Positions 26,492 through 33,549 of a stretch of DNA of 51,209 bases are shown in pieces. How positions within the stretch are numbered: the stretch's first letter is position 1; every line of letters starts with the position of its first letter. The position numbers and the translations under genes were made by a program. A model generated the notes under the pieces. The model was given only the letters and a program-made list of their open reading frames with translations. It was not told the DNA's origin and did not search any database. Source of the stretch: Nitrospirota bacterium (GTDB taxonomy: Bacteria > Nitrospirota > Thermodesulfovibrionia > SZUA-242); contig JALUUO010000040.1 in the NCBI GenBank assembly GCA_027021335.1, positions 1-51,209 of the forward strand, written 5' to 3'.

Positions 26492-27377
26492 TAAATATAT
26501 AGTCAAATCATTGTTGCTGTTCCTTATAGTGTTTGTTGCATATTCCTCTATGCTAAAGATAGTCAAACCTAAAGTCACTATGTTTCAAAACCAATGGGTG
26601 AAAAATTATTCAATATCGGAAGTTTATATTTATAAACCAGTGCTGCCGCACACTGTTATTGTCGGCTCTTCAATGTCCGCAAGATTACTTCAAGAAGAGT
26701 TTGGCAATGATGTATACAACCTATCGTTTGCAGGCGGTTCCGCCCTGACCGGGTTGAACCTAGTAAAAAAACGAAACCATATTCCAGAATTACTGCTTAT
26801 TGAAACAAACACTATAGAGCGTTCGACAAACAATGAAATGCTTCGTGCCTTATTTACTCCATTCATCTGGAGGCTTAAAAAGCATATTATATCTCTTCAA
26901 TATACATACCAACCTATCAATATTATGCTTAGCGTGATAAAAAGAAATTTTGGCGGCTCCGAAGCAGAAAAAGCAGACGAGAAACCAAATAGTAAAATTC
27001 TTAAATCGAGTCTTGTCAGACGGCTGGAAAAAAACAGTAAAGCAATTATATTTAATGAATGGCAAGAGTTGACCGAGCTAAAAAAGTTGGTTGACTTTTT
27101 TTATAGTAAAGGCACACATATTGTTTTCTTTCAAATACCTGTTCACCCAAAAATTCTGGCTTCAAAACGCTACAGTGCGCGTCAAAAAATCCTGCATGAT
27201 ATGTTTGCCGGAATGGAAGTAAGTTGGCTGCTAACCCCGTCCGGCAACAGTTATGAAACATCTGATGGAGTTCACCTGCTATTTAAAAGTGCGCGTGAGT
27301 TTTCAAAGGTTTTGTATGCCTCTATTAAAAACATTTTAGAGAATAATTTTAAGGGTACGATCATAGAGCCTAGGTAA
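26466..27377 (+). CDS. SGNH/AlgX-DltD-like partner of the MBOAT protein
   Basis: About 303 residues with one N-terminal membrane helix (SLLLFLIVFVAYSSML) and an extracytoplasmic domain. A VGSSMSARLL block replaces the GDS block of SGNH hydrolases, and a C-terminal DGVHLLF fits the Asp-x-x-His block. It probably transfers the acyl group delivered by the MBOAT protein to a glycan. A start at ATG 26451 is possible, but GTG at 26466 is preferred because GGAGGA lies seven bases upstream. Either way it overlaps the end of the MBOAT gene, so the two are co-translated. Confidence 0.7.
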   Translation: MNLSIFSSDKYIVKSLLLFLIVFVAYSSMLKIVKPKVTMFQNQWVKNYSISEVYIYKPVLPHTVIVGSSMSARLLQEEFGNDVYNLSFAGGSALTGLNLVKKRNHIPELLLIETNTIERSTNNEMLRALFTPFIWRLKKHIISLQYTYQPINIMLSVIKRNFGGSEAEKADEKPNSKILKSSLVRRLEKNSKAIIFNEWQELTELKKLVDFFYSKGTHIVFFQIPVHPKILASKRYSARQKILHDMFAGMEVSWLLTPSGNSYETSDGVHLLFKSAREFSKVLYASIKNILENNFKGTIIEPR

Positions 27378-27419
27378 ATACGAAATCTTGGTACCATCTA
27401 AATTTATATTTTAGCCAAA

Positions 27420-27914
27420 ATGAATAACTCAGAACTAAGCATAGCGGTTGGCAAGTTAGCCGCGTTTTACTTCCAGGATAAAAATCTCTGCTGTTCTCAG
27501 GCCGTCCTGGTAGCTGCCAACCAGGTTTTTGACGGAAATTTATCAGATGAAACCGCTGCAAAACTTGGCAATGGTTTCTGCGGCGGAGTGGGCAGTTCAG
27601 GTTGTCTTTGTGGGGCTCTAAGCGGCCTTATCATGGCGCTTGGCCTGTTAGCCGGCGACATTGAAAAAAGTACGTTTAAAAAAAATACAATCAGAAAATC
27701 AGCCCGAAACCTACATAAGCAGTTCATTGAACGTTATGGCAGTGCCTGTTGTCATATTCTTATAGATCCATTTAAAAGTGAAAAAAACAAACAAAAGGAA
27801 TTTTGCAAGGAAATAACAGGTGGAAGCGCAGAAATGCTGGTTAATCTTCTTCTGGAACTCAAACCGAACCTCATGGCAACAGGACAAAGCAACATTGGCA
27901 GATTTAAAACTTAA
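27420..27914 (+). CDS. C_GCAxxG_C_C family redox protein
   Basis: 164 residues. The conserved cysteines of this family are visible: LCCSQAVL near residue 24, GFCGGVGSSGCLCGALSG near 53-70, ACCHILID near 109, and EFCKEITGG near 130. Proteins of this group are thought to be redox-active or metal-binding, and some are encoded near selenium or sulfur genes; the reaction is unknown. It is soluble with no signal peptide. The ATG has no clear ribosome binding site. A terminator follows. Confidence 0.85.
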   Translation: MNNSELSIAVGKLAAFYFQDKNLCCSQAVLVAANQVFDGNLSDETAAKLGNGFCGGVGSSGCLCGALSGLIMALGLLAGDIEKSTFKKNTIRKSARNLHKQFIERYGSACCHILIDPFKSEKNKQKEFCKEITGGSAEMLVNLLLELKPNLMATGQSNIGRFKT

Positions 27915-27928
27915 TTATCTTGACTTCT

Positions 27929-27970
27929 TAAAAAAAGGGAACAGACTTGTAAAGCCTGCTCCCTTTTTCA
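27929..27970 (+). terminator. Probable rho-independent terminator after C_GCAxxG gene
   Basis: An imperfect stem AAAAAAGGGAACAG...CTGCTCCCTTTTT has a short loop and ends in a T run about 15 bases after the stop codon. It is near-symmetrical and may also serve the converging gene at 28017-29690. Confidence 0.75.
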
Positions 27971-28016
27971 ATTTTTCAAATAAACATGAGTAGCTGAAAC
28001 AGCCAGCCTGACTTTT

Positions 28017-29690
28017 CTACCGTCCTCTCATGCGTCTTCCACGTCTACGCGTTGGTGCTGGTTCAGTTACTTCTACACAACCTGAATCCGCTGCATCAAT
28101 AGCGCCGTCACAATCGTTGTCCAGACCGTCACTGCATGTAGGATCTCCAGCAGGACCTTCAGTTGCGCCTAAATTGACCGCAGGATTAGTGTCATCGCAG
28201 TCTCCGCCACAAGTTGTATAACCGTCGCCATCAGCGTCAAAACCTTCATCAACAGTACCATCGCAGTTATTGTCAACACCGTCACAAACTTCAATAGCGT
28301 CAGGATTAATAGCTGCATTGTTATCGTTGCAATCAACCGCTCCACAGGCTCCGCCCTCAACAGCATAGCCGTCACCGTCATTATCCGTGCAAGTAACTAC
28401 ACAGCCTGGATCTGCACTATCAATAGCACCGTCACAGTCGTTATCAAGACTGTCACTGCATGTCGCATCACCAATCGGACCCTCAGTTGCCCCAGGATTA
28501 ATAGCTGCATTGTTATCATCGCAATCACCTGATGTGGCTACTAGCTCTGAAGGAGCTTTTAAACCAGCAGGTCTTGCACATTGCACCACTGGATCACCGG
28601 TCGCATATCCATCCGAATCCGCATCAGTAAACCAGGTCTGCCCAGGGAACTCCAAGGCGTCGTTATCATTACAATCCACAGAACCACATTCTCCGCCGTC
28701 AGGAGAAAAACCGTCTCCGTCATTGTCTGTACATACCGGTCCTGCATTCACAACAATCGTTCTGCCACCAGGACCTAAGTTATTGGCCAAACGGTTAAAA
28801 CCAATAACATTTGCTCCGCCTGCGGTAGAAACTGAAGCTTCTGTCCTTATGTCCCATGTATGGGTGCCATTTGTTAGGTCCGCAGTAAATGAGGAAAGCG
28901 TCCAAAGACCGGCAGTTGGATCGGTTGTGGTCGAGGCAACTTCAACCCCGTCAATGTAGAGCGAAAGCTTTACGATGGCTGGCTTGTAAGCACCTAACCA
29001 GCCCCAAGTTGGGTCCAGTATCCCAAAATCAAAAGTGATCGTGTTGGTTGTTGACTCTGTAAAGCCTTCCGCCGGACTTACCGAAAACGTTTGCGGGGCC
29101 TTCCAGCCACGATTAATAGAGGAAATCCAGGGAACAAGCAGGTTGTTAGCTGTCCACTCTATCATGCCTCCGTCGTTACCACCTGCGCCGTCACCATCAA
29201 TGTTATAAACATTGGTAAAGCCCATGTTCGCCTCTATCCAGCCTGCTGCAGCTCTACTGCGGCCTCCACTACGGCAGATTAGATAGACAGGCGAACTCTT
29301 AGTAATATAGCCTGAGTCCAACAACGCCTGAAAAGAGTTCCGGAACTCAGTAGTGTTTTGCGGGCTGGTAAAACTTCCTACAGTATCAATCCACCATGGA
29401 ACGTTTGCAGACTCCATCAGCACACCGGTTGAAACATCAATCCACGCCGCGGCGCCGCGGTTTGCAGCCTCTTGCGTGGGACAAGTGTTATTGGCTGTCC
29501 ACAAAGCGTCACAGCCCTGATGCTCCTCCACTGTTCTAACATCTATGATTACACCATTACCTGCTGAAACTGCATTGCTGGCTGCTACAGCCGAAACTTC
29601 TGTGAATGCCCATGCTGACTGTGCTGCAAACAGAAACACCGCCGTAATCGCCAGAAATACCGTCACCATATTTCTCTTTTTCATAAACAA
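28017..29690 (-). CDS. Secreted rhodanese fused to MopE-type calcium-binding repeats
   Basis: 557 residues. A signal peptide (MVTVFLAITAVFLFAAQSAWA) leads into a rhodanese domain (about residues 30-175) with active-site loop LICRSGGRSRAAA. A beta-sandwich region (about 190-310) follows. The rest (about 315-540) is a run of putative metal-binding repeats with the CxxVDCNDND...NPGA.E and CSDSLDNDCDGAID patterns, alternating with DNDGDGY EF-like loops. The tail is strongly basic (PTRRRGRRMRGR). Rhodaneses move sulfane sulfur; this one would act outside the inner membrane. Inserts in the rhodanese domain (EHQGCDALWTANNTCPTQ) resemble PQQ-linked or pentapeptide-type periplasmic rhodaneses. Function not established. 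Confidence 0.85.
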   Translation of the reverse strand: MFMKKRNMVTVFLAITAVFLFAAQSAWAFTEVSAVAASNAVSAGNGVIIDVRTVEEHQGCDALWTANNTCPTQEAANRGAAAWIDVSTGVLMESANVPWWIDTVGSFTSPQNTTEFRNSFQALLDSGYITKSSPVYLICRSGGRSRAAAGWIEANMGFTNVYNIDGDGAGGNDGGMIEWTANNLLVPWISSINRGWKAPQTFSVSPAEGFTESTTNTITFDFGILDPTWGWLGAYKPAIVKLSLYIDGVEVASTTTDPTAGLWTLSSFTADLTNGTHTWDIRTEASVSTAGGANVIGFNRLANNLGPGGRTIVVNAGPVCTDNDGDGFSPDGGECGSVDCNDNDALEFPGQTWFTDADSDGYATGDPVVQCARPAGLKAPSELVATSGDCDDNNAAINPGATEGPIGDATCSDSLDNDCDGAIDSADPGCVVTCTDNDGDGYAVEGGACGAVDCNDNNAAINPDAIEVCDGVDNNCDGTVDEGFDADGDGYTTCGGDCDDTNPAVNLGATEGPAGDPTCSDGLDNDCDGAIDAADSGCVEVTEPAPTRRRGRRMRGR

Positions 29691-29957
29691 CCTCCAAAAG
29701 TAAAAGTTTTTTAAGCCCTTTCCCTCCGCATATTTTTTTAGGTAAATATCGCTTTCAGGTATCGTTTTTTTAGTGTACCATCACCTCCTCTTGTTTATTA
29801 GTTTTTTTAATACTAACATTTATTTCAGACATTAAGTCAACTAAGAACAAACACGACTATCCCGGACCTTAATTTATAAGCAACACCCGTGCCAATTACA
29901 TAATGTATTGATAATTAATGCTTTTATAAAAGTAACTGTTGTTTGAAGCATAAAAAA
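29691..29957. other. A/T-rich gap upstream of the rhodanese-MopE gene
   Basis: About 270 bases containing the upstream region of the minus-strand rhodanese gene (CCTCC-type ribosome binding sites around 29691 and 29784 on the opposite strand) and leading into the repeat series. No ORF seen. Confidence 0.4.
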
Positions 29958-30240
29958 TGTAAAATTTTCCGACAACTCATGCTTTCATCTTTTTATACTT
30001 AAAAAACAATATGTTACAATAAAAGCCAGCAAATAATGCTTAAAAAGTAATCAGTTTTCGAGCGTTATCTAAGAAAACAGCCTTAAAAAGTGTAAATTTT
30101 TCCGACAGTCCACACCTCATATGTTTTATCTATATAAAACAACAGATTACCTGAAACAGGTCTAAAAACTGCCATAAAAATAGGGTTATTAGGCTAATAT
30201 TACAGTAGATGCCAGCAATAAGGTGTAAAATTTTCCGACA
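29958..30240 (+). repeat. Three 17-bp motifs at exact 133-bp spacing (IS21-type end relic?)
   Basis: The motif TGTAAAATTTTCCGACA occurs at 29958-29974 and 30224-30240, with a one-base variant at 30091-30107. Both start-to-start distances are exactly 133 bases. The sequence between motifs shows only weak similarity between units. The last copy abuts a broken IS21-type transposase frame. IS21-family elements are known to carry repeated transposase-binding motifs near their ends, so this may be the end of that element, although 133-base spacing is wide. Confidence 0.8.
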
Positions 30241-30530
30241 CATCGAACAAAAGCTTCAACTCCCCGGCATTGGCGTACCCGAAAAAATCCCTTTGAAGGT
30301 GTCTGGTGCGAGATACTTTGTTGGCTACAACAGGATCCAGATGCGACAGCCAAAGATTTATTTGAACACCTTCAGGACAAATATCCTGTCCTGGTCGTTT
30401 TCCATATGGCCAACTCAGAACATTGCAACGTCGCATCAAAGAATGGCTAAAAATAATGGCAAAACAGCTTGTTTATGCATGTGTGGAAGTAGACATGAAA
30501 ACAGATTTAGAAGAAACAATTAGTGTTTGA
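30241..30530 (+). pseudogene. Remnant of an IS21-type (IstA-like) transposase
   Basis: Conceptual translation in one frame from 30241 gives STPRHWRTRKNPFEGVW, then LFEHLQDKYP. After a frameshift near 30400 the reading continues from 30408 as GQLRTLQRRIKEW to a stop at 30530. These phrases in this order are typical of the segment between the HTH and the DDE integrase core of IS21-like transposases. The N-terminal HTH part, the catalytic core and any istB helper are missing, so it cannot be active. Confidence 0.75.
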
Positions 30531-30811
30531 ATTGAATGGCTATGAGCCAGAAAATTCAAATAATTAAAGGTAATTTTTATAGTAACATTTCTAGTTGAGG
30601 CAACAGGGAGAATTATTATTGTCGCTTAACAGTGGAGCAGCTACTCTTTCCATGCAGGGTTCTTGCATCCCCTACTCTATGCCGGCTTATCCCGGCGCTT
30701 TCACTACATTCCGAACTTTTCGAGAGAGGAAAGGACTAATTTTCATTCATATTTTTTCTCTTCTCGCAGTATAATATCCTTAAGATGAGACCTAACCCAT
30801 AGGAGGAAAAA
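30531..30811. other. Gap upstream of the toxin-antitoxin pair, with possible -10 box
   Basis: 281 bases without a gene. A perfect TATAAT stands at 30770-30775, about 40 bases before the antitoxin ATG, but the corresponding -35 position has no good match. CATAGGAGG just before 30812 is a strong ribosome binding site. The stretch around 30650-30720 could be a further transposon remnant but is not recognisable. Confidence 0.45.
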
Positions 30812-31069
30812 ATGGACTTAACTTTAAAAATACCGGATGAAATTATAGAGCCATTAAAGTTGCCAAAAAAACAAGTGGAGAAGGTACTTCTAAAGGAATT
30901 GAGTTTTCTTTTGTATGAAAAGGGGTATGCCTCTATGGGAGTATCAAGACAGTTATCCGGTTTAAGCAAATGGGATTTTATTGAAGGATTAGCTGAACGA
31001 GGCATCCAGAGACACTATGACGAGAAGGCCCTTGAAGAAGATATAAAATATGCTAAAGATAGTAAGTAA
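30812..31069 (+). CDS. UPF0175-family antitoxin
   Basis: 85 residues matching the UPF0175 family of small DNA-binding antitoxins: MDLTLKIPDEI start, then LLKELSFLLYEKGYASMGVS and RQLSGLSKWDFIEGLAERGI with the helix-turn-helix. It should bind its toxin and repress its own promoter. An AGGAGG ribosome binding site precedes it. It overlaps the downstream PIN-type gene by 20 bases, the normal arrangement for this pair. Confidence 0.9.
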   Translation: MDLTLKIPDEIIEPLKLPKKQVEKVLLKELSFLLYEKGYASMGVSRQLSGLSKWDFIEGLAERGIQRHYDEKALEEDIKYAKDSK

Positions 31070-31547
31070 CTCTTCCCCTCTCATTCATCTTGGTAAAATT
31101 AATAGGCTGGAGCTATTAAAAGAACAATTTCAAGTTATTACTATTCCTGAGATGGTTCACAAAGAATGTATTGTGGAGGGAAGAGGGAGCGAGGAAGCAA
31201 AGTTAATAAAAGAGGCGGATTGGATTAAGGTATTAAAGGCAAAAAACAGAAGGTTGGTCACGTTATTACAGGCTGATTTAGATGCAGGTGAATCCGAAGG
31301 GATAGTGCTGGCCTTGGAAATGGAAGCAGATTTAATTTTATTAGATGATGCGGATGCCAGGGAAAAAGCCAGGCACTTAGGATTAAAGATAACAGGAACC
31401 CTTGGCGTTATACTCAAGGAGAAGTTGAGAGGAAACCTACATTCATTAAAGGAGACACTCATGGATTTGAAAGAGACAGGTTTCAGGATAAGTAAATCTC
31501 TAGAGACCCGTCTATTAATAGAAGCCGGTGAAGCTACAAATAAATAA
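31050..31547 (+). CDS. DUF3368 PIN-domain toxin (putative ribonuclease)
   Basis: 165 residues of the DUF3368 branch of PIN domains. The N-terminal IVSNSSPLIHLGKI contains the first acidic/Ser-Ser motif. E and D residues in DAGESEGIVLALE and LILLDDADAREKA complete the metal-binding set, and GTLGVILKEK is a conserved C-terminal phrase. PIN toxins cut RNA when freed from the antitoxin. All acidic motif positions seem intact, so the pair may be functional although embedded among relics. Confidence 0.9.
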   Translation: MLKIVSNSSPLIHLGKINRLELLKEQFQVITIPEMVHKECIVEGRGSEEAKLIKEADWIKVLKAKNRRLVTLLQADLDAGESEGIVLALEMEADLILLDDADAREKARHLGLKITGTLGVILKEKLRGNLHSLKETLMDLKETGFRISKSLETRLLIEAGEATNK

Positions 31548-31754
31548 AGCTACCCTGTCGGCATTTATTCCGCTCCCCACCCTTTTAAAGGAAGTTGTTT
31601 TATTGATGTCCCACAAGGGGTTTAAAGAATCGGCAGGCACAGCATTTCCAGCTCTCCTATACTTGTTTCGCCAAGAGGAAAAATGGTGGAAAAATGTGAA
31701 AAATGGGCTCACCCATTAAAAGGCCTAGATAAGGGATGATAGGCGGCCACCTTT
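31548..31754 (+). other. Possible coding remnant between toxin and intron
   Basis: A plus-strand frame to 31719 encodes VVLLMSHKGFKE, LLYLFRQEEKWWKNV and a stop, which looks like the C-terminal end of some larger protein such as a transposase. I do not recognise the family and there is no proper start, so it is listed only as a probable relic. Confidence 0.3.
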
Positions 31755-32155
31755 GTGTGGGATGCCGTATAAACGTAACGATTAGGTGCAAAGTTTGCAG
31801 AAAGTAAGAGACTGGCCGTCAAAGCTGTAAACGTCAACAGCAAAAGACGTGGTAGATAGATGTGTGCAAAAAAACGAGTGAATTTGCAACTATTTGATTT
31901 TAAAATAAAAATTACACCAAAAAATTTTTACCTGACAGGAGACTATAGGATGTCTCCCAAATTGCTTATATCATAGACTTGGTGGACTACCGAAACCGGA
32001 AAATACCCACAAATTTTTCTGAGGAGCCTGAAATGAGAGCCTTAGGGTAAAATAGCCGGGCTGTTCCACAATAGCAACCTTTTGAAATGCTTGAGCCGTA
32101 TGATGGTAAAACTATCACGTACGGTTCTGAGTGGGCGGCGTGAACTACCCGGCAC
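31755..32155 (+). ncRNA. ORF-less group II intron remnant with intact domain V
   Basis: Domain V is nearly canonical at 32093-32127. GAGCCGTATG pairs with the CACGTACGGTTC arm around a short helix capped by TAAAA, with the AGC catalytic triad at its 5' side. TGGGCGGCGTGAACTACCC just after it fits domain VI. A 5' GTGTG at 31755 followed by AGGTGCAAAG-type sequence fits the start of domain I. No reverse transcriptase/maturase frame is present, and at about 400 bases domains I-IV must be shortened. Exact ends are uncertain. Confidence 0.8.
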
Positions 32156-32179
32156 CTTAATGAGTATAGGAGAAACTCC

Positions 32180-32914
32180 ATGCAGTCAATAAATCAAAAA
32201 CTGAAACTCTTAAGAATAATGTCAGCTACTATTATTGTCTCAATGCTGATACTGTCCGGATGTGGAACGTTAGGACCAAAGGCCCCGGCCTACCCTAGAA
32301 CAGAAAAAGCACAGTTTCATTACCGAGCTGGCAATCTTGCCATGAAGCAGGGTCGTTATGAAGTCGCAATTAACGAGTTTAAACGATCAATCTCATTAGA
32401 GACTGCTTCGTTTATGCCCCACGCATGGCTAGCAACAGCATATTTTACGAACCAGAACTTTGCTGAAGCTGCCCTGGAGTTTCAAAACGTTACTGGTATA
32501 GTTGGTGGTGTAGAGTTCGGTGGGCCTTTTCCGATTATGCAAGCATTATCCCTTATGCGGTCAGGTGATACTGTAAAGGCACAGGAATTATTAAGGTATT
32601 GGAGCACCCCTTCAATTATGATGACTGGGTTAGGAACTGCCTATTATACAGGCTCAGGGAAACCGCAAGGAATATGGAAAGTTGCTGCAGCATACCTTTT
32701 GGGAGGTGTTACAGAAGATAAGTATTTACGTAAAGCACCACAGGAAGATTTAACCTTTCCATATTTGATTATTGGCATAAATAATATTGTAAAAAACAAC
32801 TTTTCCAAAGCTAGGGGCATTCTCAGTCGACAGCTTGTTATATCTGGTGAAGGTAGATGGAGTCACGCCATAGCCAAAGCGGAATTGGAATGGTTAAATC
32901 AAAAAAAACAGTGA
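32180..32914 (+). CDS. TPR-containing lipoprotein
   Basis: 244 residues. A lipoprotein signal peptide ends in MLILSGC, then TPR units follow (FHYRAGNLAMKQGRYEVAINEFKRS in parts, and WLATAYFTNQNFAEAALEF). The remainder has no recognised domain. It is probably an outer- or inner-membrane-attached scaffold. AGGAG stands before the ATG, and the gene starts only about 30 bases after the 3' end of the group II intron relic, so the intron may have displaced its original promoter. Confidence 0.8.
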   Translation: MQSINQKLKLLRIMSATIIVSMLILSGCGTLGPKAPAYPRTEKAQFHYRAGNLAMKQGRYEVAINEFKRSISLETASFMPHAWLATAYFTNQNFAEAALEFQNVTGIVGGVEFGGPFPIMQALSLMRSGDTVKAQELLRYWSTPSIMMTGLGTAYYTGSGKPQGIWKVAAAYLLGGVTEDKYLRKAPQEDLTFPYLIIGINNIVKNNFSKARGILSRQLVISGEGRWSHAIAKAELEWLNQKKQ

Positions 32915-32997
32915 CCATAACATGACCTAAGAGGGTGGGATTTTAGGTGACCTTAACTTGCCACTGGAAAGGCATCGGCTTCTAACAAAATAAGGAT

Positions 32998-33039
32998 TGA
33001 ACTTTGGTGACGTTGTTGTGAACTTTAGTGACGTTGTTG
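32998..33039 (+). repeat. 21-bp direct tandem repeat, two copies
   Basis: TGAACTTTGGTGACGTTGTTG at 32998-33018 is followed directly by the same unit with one base changed (33019-33039). A related GGTGACCTTAACTT lies at 32946. Tandem motifs of this sort occur at the ends of some transposable elements. No transposase is attached here. Confidence 0.85.
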
Positions 33040-33198
33040 CACACTATGCAAAACTATTAACAGGCAAGACAGCTAGTACTTTTTAAAGTTGACAACTTTG
33101 CCTACTTCCTGGAAAATGTACAGGAGACTTACACCCCATAAGATCATACCCATGCCGGACACACACAAAAAGCAAAAAATGTTTTGAAAAAAATGAAC

Positions 33199-33254
33199 TA
33201 CCCCGCCGCAAGCGGACGGGGTATCTTTAAATGCAATGAACGCCCCAAGGGGCG
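33199..33254. repeat. Pair of strong GC-rich hairpins (REP-like)
   Basis: TACCCCGCCGC-AA-GCGGACGGGGTA (33199-33223) folds into an eleven-pair stem with one bulge. CGCCCCAAGGGGCG (33241-33254) is a perfect six-pair stem. The AACTACCCCG...CGGGGTATC layout resembles short palindromes scattered in many genomes or flanking IS200/REP-type transposases. Terminator activity is also possible, but neither is followed by a clean T run. Confidence 0.7.
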
Positions 33255-33286
33255 GGATATTAAACCCGGGCTACGCAATAAAAAAA

Positions 33287-33348
33287 TTAGGTGCCCAGGG
33301 CAACTGCCTCAAGCCGCAAGGAAAACAACAGGCCTGAAACGCACCTAA
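33287..33348. repeat. Inverted repeat TTAGGTGC/GCACCTAA around a structured interior
   Basis: Eight-base arms at 33287-33294 and 33341-33348 are perfectly complementary. The 46-base interior can form a further CAGG/CCTG stem, so a single RNA or DNA cruciform is possible. It lies about 200 bases before carB. No known riboswitch class was recognised. Confidence 0.6.
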
Positions 33349-33549
33349 CATGTGATATACTTTCAATAAACCCATCACTTACAAGGTATTGAATTCAGCC
33401 TTTTCTACGATCATGACAAAACGACATAACCTAAATTGGGCGATTTGTCAGGAAGAAATGTGCTAATATCTTCATGCGAAAAAATCTTTTTTAAAAAGAT
33501 CCGCTAAAATTTTGCTAAAAACTTTGCTAACATTTTTTGGAGTAGAAAT

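Larger units (their letters stand above)
32915..33549. other. 635-base gene-free region upstream of carB
   Basis: No credible ORF. It contains a 21-bp tandem repeat (32998-33039), two strong hairpins (33199-33254), an inverted repeat with 46-base interior (33287-33348), and an A/T-rich leader just before carB with TTTTTTGGAG as ribosome binding site. Together these look like decayed mobile DNA followed by the carB promoter region. Confidence 0.6.

Noticed and set aside
28030-28959. Plus-strand ORFs across the MopE-type repeat region
   Set aside because: They are antisense shadows of the repeat-rich gene at 28017-29690, caused by its biased codon use.
29958-30240. CRISPR array
   Set aside because: Repeats are only 17 bases, spacing of 133 is far too long, only three copies exist, and no cas genes are present.
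30209-30523. Plus-strand 104-residue ORF overlapping the transposase relic
   Set aside because: Its frame does not match the recognised transposase phrases, which lie in the other two frames of the same strand.
33287-33348. Possible integron attC site
   Set aside because: The inverted arms read TTAGGTGC on the left and GCACCTAA on the right, the opposite orientation to attC (left AAC-ending, right GTT-starting), and no integrase or cassette array is near.
33281-33348. Riboswitch (c-di-GMP type) upstream of carB
   Set aside because: GGGCAA and CCGCAAGG resemble pieces of the GEMM consensus, but the spacing and helices do not fit.
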